64,000 bases of DNA from the NCBI GenBank assembly GCA_029204225.1, contig CM055109.1:41832544-41896543 (forward strand). The letters are read 5' to 3'. The notes below the pieces were generated by a model. That model was not told the origin of the DNA, made no database searches, and worked only from the letters and a program-made list of their open reading frames with translations. Source of the stretch: Diphasiastrum complanatum (taxonomy: Eukaryota; Streptophyta; Lycopodiopsida; Lycopodiales; Lycopodiaceae). Shown in pieces: positions 35,490-47,049 of this stretch. The position numbers and the translations under genes were made by a program. Positions within the stretch are counted from its first letter, which is position 1; each line of letters begins with the position of its first letter.

Positions 35490-38216
35490 ATGGCAACCTC
35501 AATTGGAGTCATGTTGGAAGCCAATGATAGGCTTACCTCAAGTAACTATTCATTATGGAAAGTGAGGATGGAGTCACTTCTTGAGATGAATGATGTTTTG
35601 GATATTGTTGTAGGTTTGGAGGAGAGACCAGAAATACAACAAGATCAATTGAGGTATGACAAGAGGGCCAAGAAGGCTCTACACATGATAAAGATGAATG
35701 TTACCAATGAACTTCTCAAGGAAGTTGGTAAGTGCACATCATCTTTGGAAGCTTGGAATTCATTGAAGAAGCTTTATGAATCCAAGTCTACTTCTAGAGT
35801 GTTGACTCTAAGAAGGCAAATCTTTTCTTGTTTGCAAAAGAATGAAGAAAGTCCAAGTACTTTTGTTTTGAGAATGAAAGCATTGAATGATGAGTTAGCT
35901 TGCATAGATGAAAGCATTAAGGAAAGAGAGCTTATTCAAGTGATTCTTAATGGCTTGTTCGATGCTCATGCTAACATTGTTCAAAGTATTGCTATTCAAA
36001 AGAATTTGCCAAGTTTGATGGATCTTCAAGAGATCTTGATCAATGAGGAATATAGGCTTCAAGAAAGAGGTGGATCTACATCGACATTTCAAGAGGATGC
36101 TATGTTCACAAAGGGCAAATTCAAGGGCAAAACCAAAAGCAAGTGGTCTAAAGGGCAAGATCAAGTGGATGCTTCTTCAAGTGGCAAAAAGAAGGATAGA
36201 TCAAAGCTCAAGTGCTTCTATTGTGGCATCAAAAGACACTTTGCAAGTGAGTGCTACAAGAAGAAGAGATATCAAGGAGACAAGCAAGGTAATCTTACTC
36301 TTGATGAGGATGGTTTGGATGTCCAAGATGAAAATGATGATGCTTTTGTGATGTCTTCATCTATGCTTGCTAATGATGGAGATCTAGATCCTTGGTGGAT
36401 TGATAGTAGAGCAAGTTCACACATGACCTTTCACAAAGAGTACTTCACTTCTTTGTTGGCATATGGAAATGACAAGAGGGTGATCTACACGGCCAATGAT
36501 GGTGAGTGTGCAATCAAAGGGATTGGCACAATTCCTATTTCTCTCTCTACAAATAGGAATGTTCATTTGGAGGATGTCCTGTTTATTCCATCTATTACCA
36601 AGAATTTGCTTAGTGTGAGTCAAATGCTAAGTAAGGGCCTCAAGGTGGAGTTTGATGGAGATGCTTGTTTGATCAAAAGGAAGGATGTCTTGATTGGAAA
36701 AGGTAAAAGGCAAGAGAAGTTGTTCAAACTTGATGCTTGTGTTATTGCTAACCAAGTTGGATGTGTTGCAAGGGAGCAAATTTCTATTCAAGAGGTTTGG
36801 CACAAAAGGATGAGACACCTCAATTTCAAGTCATTGGAGGTAATGGCAAGGAAGAAGGTTGTGATTGGTCTTCCAAGTTCCTTAAGTAATGACAAGCATG
36901 TTTGTGTGTCTTGTGATTTGTCTAAGTCACATAGACTACCTTATACTAGATCTATTTCTAGATCTACAAAGCCTTTTCAACTTGTACATTCGGATATTCA
37001 TGGATTTACTACAATTAGCAATAGTGGAGCTAAGATGTATGTAACATTCATTGATGATTTTAGTAGATTTTGTTGGATCTATCTACTAAAGAGCAAGGAT
37101 GAAGTGTATGATGTCTCTTTCAAGTTCAAGAATGCAAGGGAGAACCAATTTTTAACAAAGATCAAGTGCTTGAGAGGTGACAATGGTGGTGAGTACATAT
37201 CTAACAAGTTCAAGGCCTTTTGTGATGAGCATGGGATCAAGAGGGAGTATACAACATCAAGGACCCCACAACAAAATGGAGTGGCTGAAAGGAAGAATAG
37301 GACTTTATGTGAAAGTGCTAAAGCTATGAGGTTAAGTGCTAATCTTGACAAACCATTTTGGGATCAAGCTTTGTTGTGTGCCAATTTCTTGTGCAATAGG
37401 TGGCCGAGTGCTATTTTGGATGGAAGGACACTTTTTGAGATGCTATTCAAGAGGAGGCCGAGTGTCAACTTTATAAGAACCTTTGGATGCACATGTTATG
37501 TCAACATTACTCTTCATGACAGGACCAAGGAGGATTCATCTTCAAGAAGAGGTATGTTTGTTGGATATAGTGAGGTGAGTAAAGCCTACAGGGTTTACAT
37601 TCCTTCTACTAACAAAGTGATTGTTGGTAGAGATGTCCTTTTTTATGAGGGAAACATTCCAAAGGTGTCTTCAAGCATGATTGATGGTAAAGTAGATTGT
37701 CCTAACATTCTTGATGTTGATGAGAAGGATCCTACTTTGGATGGTGGTGATGATGGACCTTCATCAAGTCAAAAGCCAAGGAGAACATCAAGAGAAAGAC
37801 AAGTACCTTCAAGGCTCACATATGATCAAAAGGGTAAGCAAGTAGTTTCTGGAAATTATGTTGCTTTCCTAACCTCTTTGGATGAGCCTACAAGTGTAGA
37901 TCAAGCAAGGAAAGAAGAGGAGTGGATCCAAGCAATGGATCTTGAGTATCGATCTCTTATGAAGAGTGGAACATCTTTTGGAAGATCTTCTTGTGTACAT
38001 GGAGCTATGCAAGTGGATGGATGTTATCTTGCTGTAAAATCATGTAATGGATCTGGAAAACAAATTTTGTTCAATGACTTTGATGGTCAAGTTGAAGATC
38101 AAGAGGTTGATCTCAAAGCGCTTCAACTAGTCAAAAGGGAAGTTGGCAATTTGGAGCTAGTCAAGAGCATCAAAGGAGAGGTAATTGGCAAAGGTGTTAT
38201 GGATCTGTTTTTGTAG
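35490..38216 (+). CDS. Copia E polyprotein: gag-protease-integrase plus start of unrecognised module
   Basis: 908 codons from ATG at 35490 (MATSIGVMLEANDRL, matching the gag starts of D, F and G). Zinc knuckle CFYCGIKRHFASEC near residue 243. The protease site reads DSRASSH near 305, so the conserved Gly of DSGA is Arg. Integrase has HSDIHG near 500, RGDNGGEY and AERKNRT. Normal sequence ends at SLMKSGT near residue 827, where RT would begin. The last 81 residues belong to the module also seen in F (VEDQEVDL, LVKSIKGE, MDLFL). The TAG at 38214-38216 stands where F has CAG, and the frame continues open past it to 39038. Confidence 0.9.
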   Translation: MATSIGVMLEANDRLTSSNYSLWKVRMESLLEMNDVLDIVVGLEERPEIQQDQLRYDKRAKKALHMIKMNVTNELLKEVGKCTSSLEAWNSLKKLYESKSTSRVLTLRRQIFSCLQKNEESPSTFVLRMKALNDELACIDESIKERELIQVILNGLFDAHANIVQSIAIQKNLPSLMDLQEILINEEYRLQERGGSTSTFQEDAMFTKGKFKGKTKSKWSKGQDQVDASSSGKKKDRSKLKCFYCGIKRHFASECYKKKRYQGDKQGNLTLDEDGLDVQDENDDAFVMSSSMLANDGDLDPWWIDSRASSHMTFHKEYFTSLLAYGNDKRVIYTANDGECAIKGIGTIPISLSTNRNVHLEDVLFIPSITKNLLSVSQMLSKGLKVEFDGDACLIKRKDVLIGKGKRQEKLFKLDACVIANQVGCVAREQISIQEVWHKRMRHLNFKSLEVMARKKVVIGLPSSLSNDKHVCVSCDLSKSHRLPYTRSISRSTKPFQLVHSDIHGFTTISNSGAKMYVTFIDDFSRFCWIYLLKSKDEVYDVSFKFKNARENQFLTKIKCLRGDNGGEYISNKFKAFCDEHGIKREYTTSRTPQQNGVAERKNRTLCESAKAMRLSANLDKPFWDQALLCANFLCNRWPSAILDGRTLFEMLFKRRPSVNFIRTFGCTCYVNITLHDRTKEDSSSRRGMFVGYSEVSKAYRVYIPSTNKVIVGRDVLFYEGNIPKVSSSMIDGKVDCPNILDVDEKDPTLDGGDDGPSSSQKPRRTSRERQVPSRLTYDQKGKQVVSGNYVAFLTSLDEPTSVDQARKEEEWIQAMDLEYRSLMKSGTSFGRSSCVHGAMQVDGCYLAVKSCNGSGKQILFNDFDGQVEDQEVDLKALQLVKREVGNLELVKSIKGEVIGKGVMDLFL

Positions 38217-39038
38217 CATATTGAAGACTCAAGTAAGGTCAAAGGAGCAGCAAGGAAGTGTTGTTCAAGTTTACTTTACTTGTTCTATCTCATGTTTGAG
38301 CAATTTCATGTGGATGTGTGCAAATTATCAAGATATGGTAAAACTAGCTACATTGGTGAGCATTGTTTTGATGTTGAATTTGTACTAGCATTCTTGGCTG
38401 ATTTTGTTGATAGAAATGAAGCTATTGGAGGTTCATTATGTCACTCATCCATGGCTAAGTTCTCAAGTGTTGAGCTAATTGGTGCCAATACTTGGAGATT
38501 GTCAATTTTTGGTGAATTCATAGTCATTTTCTTGTGTCAAGTAGATCTTGAAGATGGACTAGTGCAAACTACTTGTTTTATGGAGTCATGTGGTGCTGGA
38601 TTTGCATCATTTATGTACTCACCTACTCATGGATTTCCAAGGTTTGATGGTTTCTTGTGGCAAGATGAAGATGGAGGCTCATTCATGGAGTATCATGGTG
38701 GATACAAGGCAACAAAGGACAAAGGAGGAGGAGACATGCAAGCAAAAGTTTATCACTCACATTTATTGTTTGTTTGCTGTATTTTTCCAGAGAGTTCAGA
38801 GTTGGAAGCATGGTGGAATCATTTCATTTACATTCTTATTGATTCTTCATGTTCTAGTCACATCTTGATATGTAAAATTGATGTAAGAAACAGTGAAGCA
38901 TCCCAAGTGGACACTATTCTCTATATCAATTATGGTTACATGATCATTGAAAGGAGATCTATTCTTAGGAAGAAGATCATTCTTATGATGGATCAAAGTT
39001 CTATTGGCAAAAACTATGCTAGGAGCATTGGAAGCTAG
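37973..39038 (+). pseudogene. Unrecognised module of E
   Basis: Reads in one frame through a single TAG at 38214-38216. Landmarks shared with F: VEDQEVDL, GAARKC, SFMEYHGG (F: SFMEIHVA), FVCC and CKIDVRNSEAS, then INY and RRSIL near the end. It ends at IGS and TAG (39036-39038). RNase H resumes in another frame at GKRVLRY. The pseudo-RT part present in F is absent here. Function unknown. Confidence 0.8.
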
Positions 39039-39610
39039 GAAAGCGAGTTTTGAGGTACATCATTGGAACTCGAGATTTTGGCATATTGTATGAGGGGTCA
39101 TCACCTAATCTTTTTGGATTTTCAAATTCGGACTATGCTGGAGATGTAATGGATACGAAATCCATTAGTTATTATTGTATTTTCATAGGTGATGGAGCTA
39201 TATCATGGATGTCAAAGAAACAAGCCACTATCTCATTGTCATCTAGTGAGGCCGAGTACAAAGCTCTTACACATTGCACAAAGGAGATGGTATGGATCAA
39301 GAGGATGATCAAGGATCTTCACTTGCTGGATTTTTCAGAGAGCCCAATCATCTTTTGTGACAATCAATCAGCCCAAAGAATGGCATCCAATCCTATCTTT
39401 CATGCTAGGAGCAAGCATATTGAGATACAACATCATCTTGTGAGGGAGCGAGTCATTGCAAAGGAGGTGGAGCTTCAACATGTGTCTTCAAGGGAATGTG
39501 TAGCTGATATCTTCACCAAAGCATTGGGAAAAGACTTGTTCATGAAGCATAGGACTTCACTTGGAGTATTATCAAAGTCTATGCTAAAACTAGTTGAAGA
39601 GGGAGTGTGA
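39039..39610 (+). pseudogene. Copia E RNase H
   Basis: From KRVLRYIIGTRDFG to the C-terminus KLVEEGV, whose last codons overlap the purine tract and the first bases of the 3' LTR. RNase H acidic residues are present (SNSDYAG, SSSEAEYKAL, FCDNQSAQ). It is open for its whole length but out of frame with the module before it and has no start codon of its own in a usual position, so it is probably not translated. Confidence 0.85.
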
Positions 39611-40248
39611 AAGATTCAACTAGTTTCATCACATTTTGCAATATTTCCATATTTGGCATATTGAGGCCAAAACTTGTTTTAGACTTAGAGGTTGACTTTT
39701 CAAAGTTCATTAGTCTAAATTTCATTTGAATAAACACTTTTTTAAAGTGTGGGAAAGATAGAATGCGAGTTTGAGTAGATTCAATTTGAATAAGTTGGGT
39801 ACATTGAATCTAGACCCAAAATTGGTAGGGTTAGCATTTTGGTGGGAAAGCCAAGTGGCCAAATAGGGTTTGGACCTGCTATAAAAGGATGTAACTCGTG
39901 GAGAGAGTCATCTTCTCTCTTCTCTATCTCATTTTATCCTTATACATGGGGCTCTTGGGTTCTACTATCCATTGGTGTACTATCTTGGTGATTGCTTGCA
40001 ATTCTATGTGTAGAATGATCTATATTTGCTATTTTTGGATCCACACGTGTGAAATACAGTAGCTTGCTGGTTTTGTATGAACAACAACAGTACATAATCA
40101 TTTCATTCAAGTTTGATCAAGTTCTATTAGTGTTTGCATCTCAAATTGTGTGTAGATGCTGATTTTTCTACATTGGTGAAATTGGTAGTGTATTTCTCTT
40201 TCTAACCAAAGCTCATTCAGGTAGTAGTAGGATATGAAATCTTTCACA
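39606..40248 (+). repeat. 3' LTR of copia E
   Basis: 643 bp, TGTGAAAGATTC to CTTTCACA, followed by GTATT. TATA box at 39890-39898 and CACACGTGTGAA at 40042-40053. Confidence 0.95.
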
Positions 40249-40444
40249 GTATTGACCAGCACGAGGGAGAAAAAAATGGCAATCCATCAATCAGTTCCTT
40301 TGTTTTAATAATCGCACCAGTTGTCCACAATTACACTCATTAGTTCAAGTGCCACTAATTCTCGCAAACTTCTTCAACAAAGACATGGCACAATGAAGAC
40401 TTCCACATCATTTCCATTCATCAGCACACCATGTAAAAACACAC

Positions 40445-40589
<145 letters not shown>

Positions 40590-41291
40590 TTAACAATACC
40601 TACTACTTGGAAAAATCTCTTGTGTTATAATGCTTCAACATGCATAATGTAAGTAAATAGTGGTACTATTTTCTTACTTCCATGTCACATTCCTCTAAAA
40701 GTAATTTACATTTTACCTTTCTTCAAGAAGATCAAAATTTTGGTGTTTCTTACAAACTTAATTTCTTAGGTTGTTTGATTATTTATCGATGTTTTCAATG
40801 AGCATAATAGAGTCGGTGCTTTTTTAAAACTAATTCTTTTAGCCAATTGCTTTTCTTATGTTTTCAAGGTCTAGTAAATGTTAAAAATATCTCTTGGATT
40901 GTACGTATTAGAGCAGAGAATCGACAAAATGTGATCAAAGACAACAATTCATATATAATGTGAATGATATGTGAACAACTACTAGAGGTGGAATCAACTA
41001 TATTTTGGAGATTCCTTTTTTCACTTATAGAAATGTTGTTTCAAATTCATATATCACACAAGGATTTGGTGAAAAATAGATTTACTTTCAACTTTCTAAC
41101 ATTGTTTTTAATGAGTTGAATCAAACGTGATCTTTGATGTTTGCAGCTCAAGTAGGGGAAGATTGCTATATATGTGGGGAGCAAAGCAACAATTGATGAA
41201 AGATCAAGATCAAAACCTCTGAAGCAATGTATTCAAAAGAAGAAACTAGGTCCTATTGTATTAGCAAGCGAGCTTGATGGTTTTGAAGGAG

Positions 41292-41573
41292 TTAGCACAC
41301 AACTTGTTTTTTTTTAATCTTCTTCAAGACGACTTGAATCATAGTTTCTTTAGAAGAGATATTCGAAGCAACAAGTTGATTTTGTTGACATTTGTACCTA
41401 TGTTTAGCAATAAAAAGGTATTTTGAGAACATATTTTTGGATAGGTTTTTAACTACCAAATGATTATAGATGCAATATGATTTAGAAAAAGTCAATTTTT
41501 GCCACTTAAAAGGAATACCTTGTGCAAAATCATTTGGCAGGTTACAAAATCTTCTATAGTTCCATCTCTTCAA
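41292..41573 (-). CDS. Second unrecognised frame of repeat R
   Basis: 93 codons; begins MKRWNYRRFCNLPNDFAQGI, lysine-rich end. Homologous stretches lie near 50640-50900 (minus) and 63705-63960 (plus, inverted copy), each with small frame-breaking indels. On the minus strand it would come before the frame at 21515, so both may be exons of one ancestral gene carried by R. Family not recognised. Confidence 0.3.
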   Translation of the reverse strand: MKRWNYRRFCNLPNDFAQGIPFKWQKLTFSKSYCIYNHLVVKNLSKNMFSKYLFIAKHRYKCQQNQLVASNISSKETMIQVVLKKIKKKQVVC

Positions 41574-42226
41574 AACAATAGTGTCTAAAATGTCTTTTTC
41601 ATTTTTCCTATCAAATGTATTCTTGTTCTTACATTATTTATGCCAAGAAAGACTTTTTCAATGTCTTTGTTTTTCATAATTCTTTACACAACTGTACATT
41701 GGTGTATACTTTATTCACACAACAAATTGAATAGAATCTGAACTCTACAAAACAAATACTCTAATGAACATCGAATTTTCTAATTTCTTTACTTTAAATT
41801 ATGACTAATAGCTTGAAATACCTTCCTACTTCTCATTGTACTAAATATGCTACACTGATGATCTCCTTTGAGTGTGAGACAAGTGTAGAAAGTGGTCCAC
41901 GCCAAACTTGAGTTTGCAAATAATATAAAGGTCAAAATTTCAAACAATCATAGCATGAATTCCATGTACATTCATCCAAAATACTCCATTCAATCTTGGA
42001 GAGTAGTTTTTTGGACATTCTTTCCATCAAAGCACTATTTGGACTCACTCCAAAGGTGCCACTCCTATGCTAGGTTAGGAATGAGACTTACAAAGAGTAT
42101 CCTATGCTATTTGGCACGTGTGACAGCCACAACATGACTATAATACAATTTACAAGCAATATGACCAAAATTGGTCAAGCTAGAATTGTGAAATTTTAAC
42201 ACTCCTCACAATTTAGCTTGATGAGA

Positions 42227-42949
42227 CTATCCTGGATCAATAATCAATACATGGATAAAAACAATATAACTTCCAGGTTCTTGCTTTGTTGAGTGACTAT
42301 GATCACTCATCATGATAAGAATATGATTTGAGCTCCAAGTTCTCAAATGTAGTGAGAGCTCAATAAGGATTGTCTTCAAGATCCAAGCCTTGTCTTGGGT
42401 AGATTGTTGAATGAACACCTTGGGCTGCAAAATGTGAGTCTCCTCCTCAAAATAAACATGAAAAATAGCAGCTTTCCATAAGATCCAACTTTTGTATGAA
42501 GCACATACGATCAAAGCTTGAGATATCACCATCTTGACTTTATCCACCAAAACAATGAACTCCAACTTGGCATCCTTCCAATGGAGGTCTTCTTTCCTTG
42601 GAAATTCAAGAGTGAATGGATCACAAGATGAGGCCTTTGAATACATATTTGGAACTCCAATCAAAGTAGTAATGATCACTATTTCATCATCACAAGATAT
42701 AGGATGAAAAACAATGTTCATACTAGCATCATCAAAGGACTTTGTCAAATACATGACATCAAACACAAAATAAGATGAGTAAAGGGAGATATGGTCTTGT
42801 GGATGGATTGGCTCATCTTCCTCTCCATTCACAATATCCATCAAATCTTGCATGATAAGGATGGATTCCATTCTTAACTTCCAAATTGAATAATTTGAAG
42901 AGTTCAATCTATCACTAGAATCCAAAAGATAGGCACTTATGGATGCCAT
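42227..42949 (-). CDS. G1 short gag fused to an unrecognised module
   Basis: About 240 codons from the ATG at 42949. The first 50 residues are copia gag (MASISAYLLDSSDRLNSSNY to EPIHPQ). The remaining roughly 190 residues are not gag. Parts resemble the E and F modules: IVFHPISCDDEIVII (F: IVLHPLDLGDGIVII), LEFIVLVD (E: GEFIVIFL), and AWILKTILIE then SSNHILIMMSD (E: AWWNHFIYIL then CSSHILICKID). The frame closes 17 bp before the purine tract. An intact short frame in an element that lost everything else suggests it was retained, but function is unknown. Confidence 0.6.
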   Translation of the reverse strand: MASISAYLLDSSDRLNSSNYSIWKLRMESILIMQDLMDIVNGEEDEPIHPQDHISLYSSYFVFDVMYLTKSFDDASMNIVFHPISCDDEIVIITTLIGVPNMYSKASSCDPFTLEFPRKEDLHWKDAKLEFIVLVDKVKMVISQALIVCASYKSWILWKAAIFHVYFEEETHILQPKVFIQQSTQDKAWILKTILIELSLHLRTWSSNHILIMMSDHSHSTKQEPGSYIVFIHVLIIDPG

Positions 42950-43701
42950 CTTCAATGATAAGGAGATATATTCAAAGAAACAAGATAGATTGTACAAGAT
43001 ATGATCACTACTATCTATCTCACTCTCTGATTTCTCAACAAGATCTAAGGTGATCTTGAGCTTGATCTATCTTCAAGATCCAAACTTACTATAGATTTGA
43101 TCAAACTAGTCTCCTCCTTGATCTCGACTTCACAAGAAGGGTGAATCCACCTATACTGAACCAAAAGCACTTTATAACACACAAATGTCTTACAAATAAA
43201 GCCTCTTAGATTCAGGTTGAATCACATTGACATATTCAATCACAAACCTATCAAAACCGAGTAGAATAGAAACACAAATTTCACTAGTTTTGCATTTCTG
43301 GATGAAAAACTTATCAAAACACTTGATCTGAACCTATAAGGTGTATTTTAGGACCTTAAGAAGCCTAAGAACGACCTAATTAAGCTCTCAAATTGCTGAT
43401 CCAAACTTCTAAAGAGTGGTGGCAATCAAATCCATGAAAATTTCTACTAGGAGACATGTGCTCCAAGATTCAACTCATAAGAACTTTCTAATTTGGTTTG
43501 GTTGAATGGAAATGGGTAAATCTCGGTTCCTACAGCTATAACTCAGCAAAACAAGTTCCCTTTGATCTATTATCACTCAAATGAAACCAAATTTGAAGAT
43601 ATAATCACTAGATTAGCAACTAGTAGCAAGAGCAAAGCTAATACTACTCAAATCTAGGATCAAAGCTTGAGAAAAACTAAACTAAAGCTCACTATTGATT
43701 A

Positions 43702-43714
43702 GGCTCTGATACCA
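43702..43714 (-). promoter_or_regulatory. Primer-binding site of G1 (tRNA-Met)
   Basis: TGGTATCAGAGCC on the minus strand next to the LTR. Confidence 0.9.
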
Positions 43715-44413
43715 TGACAAAATTTCACAGCAAATTCAATCCCAATCAATCCTAAAATTGATGGAGGATGCACAAATAAAAGATCTAGATCCAAACTATG
43801 AGCTAGAATCAAGACTAGTTACCAAAACTAGCAAATTTGGCATTTAACTCCACATTAGGCACATAGATTTGATCAAATGAACCAAAGTAAAGTACAACAA
43901 GCTTCTCATACCTGTAAAAAAGTTCATAACCTTCCAATCCAAGCAATTAATGCATAAAAGCACTCACATCCAATAGGTAGAACTCGCCACCAAAAGACAA
44001 TGATGATAGAAGTGGAAAAACTCGATTTTTCTTGATATTTGGATGGAAATCCCATCATACATTTATACTTTTCAAGCTTGGATCTGAACATTTTAGGGCA
44101 TCTCTGTACTTATCATAACCTAACCCTAACATCTAACCTAATAGGTCATTGGATCCACCCTAACTTGGGGTCAAGATCTCGAGATCCCAAAACAATGAAA
44201 AACATGCTATTTTTAGCTCCTATTTTCTCTCCAGCTTATCAAAGCACTATTTGGGCTCACTCCAAAGGTGCCACTCCTATGCTAGGTTAGTAATGAGACT
44301 TACAAAGAGTATCCTATGCTATTTGGCACGTGTGACAAGCCACAACATGATCATAATACAATTTACAAGAATATGACCAAAATTGGTCAAGCTAGAATTG
44401 TGAAATTTTAACA
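43715..44413 (-). repeat. 5' LTR of copia G1
   Basis: 699 bp, in minus orientation TGTTAAAATTTCAC to TTTTGTCA. GGCACGTGTGAC near 44326. Confidence 0.88.
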
Positions 44414-44865
44414 GAAGATAGCTAAAAGTAGCAAAACTTCACCAAATTAGGCAAAGTAAGGTATCTTTATTCATGATTATTGATCATTCACAAGATAGGG
44501 CCTGATTCTAGAACATGATCATAGCTCTCATGTGATTTTTGGCACATAAACCACTTTCTTCATCAAGAAAGCTCTCCAAGATCTCTTAAAACTCAAAATT
44601 ACAAAATGAACAATAGCCTCCAAATTTAGCACGAACTCAAATATTTATAGTAGCCATTTGTGCCTCTACTATAACTTTGGGGTCTTATTTAGCTAAAATG
44701 GGCCTTACAACCATTATTGCAATTCTGGTATTCTCAATTATAGCGAGGTTGTTCAAACCACTTTATTAATTGTTCTATTGACTAGTTCTAATCTAATTTA
44801 GCTCCATGGCTGTATTTGATAATTCATTAGTAAGCTAATGGGCTAATTACATGCAACACATGACA
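44414..44865 (-). repeat. 3' LTR of gypsy H, partial
   Basis: Minus-strand start TGTCATGTGTTGCATG at 44865, preceded by purine tract AAAGTAGGGGGAG (44866-44878). TATA box ACTATAAATATTTG on the minus strand near 44641-44654. The distal end is cut at the G1 boundary, 44413. Confidence 0.7.
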
Positions 44866-45021
44866 CTCCCCCTACTTTGAGCATGTTTGCCCTAAAAAAT
44901 GAAGACCGTGTAGTTTTTTCATCAAGTGTCATGCTCCATAAGGCCTCTAGCTGTCTCCAAAATTGTAGGCCATCTCCTTAGGTAGGAATGATCGTAATCC
45001 TTTCCATTTGACTGAGCATCT

Positions 45022-46128
45022 TCACTCCATTCGAATTTTCCTTTCTACAACAAGTGTGTGAGCATTGTTGCTATCCTTGAAAAATTGAATATAAATCGTT
45101 GATAATAAGATGCAACCCAAAAATTCTCTTAAATGTCGCAAAGTTTTAGGGCTTTTCCAATTTTTAGCCACTTTGACCTTACGTTGATCCACCTTAATGT
45201 CATCTTTAGTCACCATATGCCCCAAATACTCAATCTCTTGTTGGGCAAACTCACACTTTGACATCTTCGCGAACAACTTATATTCCCGCAACAATTCCAA
45301 AACCACTTCCAAGTGCTGAGCATGTTCTTTTAAGTTCCGGCTATAAATCAGTTTGTCATCAAAGAATACCAAGATGAATTTGTACAAGTATGGCCCAAAG
45401 ATTCGATTCATCGATGCTTGGAAGGTAGCCGGTGCATTTTTTAAACCAAAAGGCATAACTTTGAATTGATAATGCCCCCTGTCTGTTCGAAAGGCAGCCT
45501 TGTGTTGATCCTCCTCGCTTACCTTAATTTGATGATACTTAGAACGGAGATCAATCTTTGAAAATACTTGTGCTCCTTTAAGGGCATCTAATAAGTCATC
45601 GACCCGAGGGATTGGGAATCTATTCTTGATGGTAATCTTATTGAGTGTTCGATAATCTATGCACATTCGAAATGTACCATCTTTTTTTTTAACAAGAAGA
45701 ACAGGTGAGGCGAAAGGCGATTTTCTCAAACTAATGAACTCTTGATCAAGTAATTCTTGAACCTGTTTTTGAACTTCTTCCCTTTCTAGTTGTGATAACC
45801 TGTAAGGAGAAATATTAACTGGCTTTGAACCGGATTCAAGTTCTATAACATGGTCCACAAATCTAGCTGGAGGATCCCCTTTTGGTAATGTGTCTGGAAA
45901 CACATCTCTATACTTGTCTAAAACTTGTTGTATCTTTGTATTCATAGGCTTTGCATTGACTTCTTTAATTCTACCCTCATCCAATTCCAGTTTCAAAAGG
46001 AACATATCTACATGCTTTTGAGATATGCATTGAGCTTGTGCGTTGGTAATCAGGCGTAAATAGGAACCTGATTCTTCTTTCCTATAGCTATGAATTTCAA
46101 AAGTTTTCCCTGACTGTACAAAATGCAT
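45022..46128 (-). pseudogene. Ty3/gypsy H reverse transcriptase
   Basis: Minus-strand frame of 368 codons. RT: RFVDHVIELESGSKPVN, KKKDGTFRMCIDYRTLNKIT, FSKIDLRSKYHQI, MPFGLKNAPATFQ, and the catalytic LVFFDDKLIYS, where K replaces the usual I after the two Asp. It ends after LREFLGCI in foreign or frame-shifted sequence. RNase H and integrase are missing between here and the purine tract at 44866. Upstream it joins protease in the same frame through a TAG near 46134. Confidence 0.9.
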
Positions 46129-46167
46129 TGTTCCCTACTCAAAATTAAAGGTAACATCGCCCAACGT

Positions 46168-46512
46168 CTATAACCACTCGACACCAAGTATCATATCGAT
46201 GTGACCCATGTCGACCACATGGAAGTTTGATTTAAACTTGTAGTTTCCCATTTGAATCTTGGATTCAGTTGTAATTGTATCACAATTGATGAAATTTCCA
46301 TCAGCAATCTGTACTCTTAATGGCTTTGGAATCTTCACAATAACTATATTACAAATCCTGATTGAACAACTATTGAAAAAGTTATGCCTACTTCCACTAT
46401 CAACTAAAATATAAATCTCTCTACCATTAATTTTTGCTTTAATACGGAAAGTCTTAGTAGAATGAGAACCAGTAAATGTGTTTAAGTACATGAACATGAG
46501 TGATGCATCCAT
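46168..46512 (-). pseudogene. Ty3/gypsy H aspartic protease
   Basis: Retropepsin-like domain with active site ILVDSGSRHNFF near 46400 (usually DSGSTHNF). It ends MILGVEWL, then TAG at 46168-46170, after which TLGDVTFNFE continues the same frame. Separated from gag by an in-frame TGA near 46540. Confidence 0.85.
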
Positions 46513-46536
46513 GTCCTTCCTATCGATGCATTTCTG

Positions 46537-47041
46537 TCATCTCTCATTATCAATCTGCAACTCTTCATCATCAATCGAGTCACATTGGCATTCTTGCAGC
46601 ATTTGAATGTCATCTTCACTCAATAAATTTTCAACTTCCTCATTGCCTGATTGATTTTCCTCATTGGGATTTCCATTCATAGCCGCTAATTGAATCTCTT
46701 GTTTACAGAATTTACATACCTTCCAATGATCCTTGTCATATTTCTCCTGGCATCTGAAGCAAAGCCCCAATGCTCTAAGTTTCCTCTCTTGGTCATCCGA
46801 TAGTCTCTGAACAGGTCTTGGCTTTTGACTGCCTGTCATTGTAGATACCGTTTCCTTCCCAACAACTTTGGTTCCCGGTTTATCGCCAATTTTGATTGTT
46901 GGATAATGCACAATAGTACCCTTGTTGGTATTATTGTTATTTTTGTTATCCTTGAAGACTCCAGTTGAGATGTTTGACTTATAAAACTGACTAGTACCAG
47001 ACTGAGACTTTGGAGCCCCAAACGTATTAGAAGATTGTGGG
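46537..47041 (-). pseudogene. Ty3/gypsy H gag end with zinc knuckle
   Basis: LRALGLCFRCQEKYDKDH is the typical CX2C-X4-H start of the gypsy gag knuckle just before protease, followed by an acidic linker. Only the C-terminal part of gag is present. At 47041 the sequence changes abruptly to LTR-like DNA, so the rest of gag and the leader are deleted. Confidence 0.8.
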
Positions 47042-47049
47042 GTTGAAGA

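Larger units (their letters stand above)
34243..40248 (+). mobile_element. Copia element E, 6.0 kb, without reverse transcriptase
   Basis: LTRs at 34243-34888 and 39606-40248, primer site at 34889, target duplication GTATT (34238-34242 and 40249-40253). The uninterrupted R copy reads CTCCAGTATTGACCAGC near 49430, the empty site. Order of parts: leader (34901-35489, no reading frame), gag, protease, integrase, unrecognised module, RNase H. RT is missing between SLMKSGT and the module. Confidence 0.95.
42027..44413 (-). mobile_element. Copia element G1, internally deleted, with module
   Basis: Minus-strand element: 5' LTR 43715-44413, primer site 43702-43714, leader 42950-43701, one reading frame 42227-42949, purine tract TGTGAGGAG at 42202-42210, and the last 175 bp of the 3' LTR (42027-42201). 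No target duplication can be shown because the left end is truncated. Protease, integrase, RT and RNase H are all absent. Confidence 0.88.

Noticed and set aside
38214-38216. Readthrough of the TAG in element E as deliberate recoding
   Set aside because: F has CAG at this codon and similar single TAG changes occur at unrelated places in D2, the gypsy elements and elsewhere, so a point mutation is simpler.
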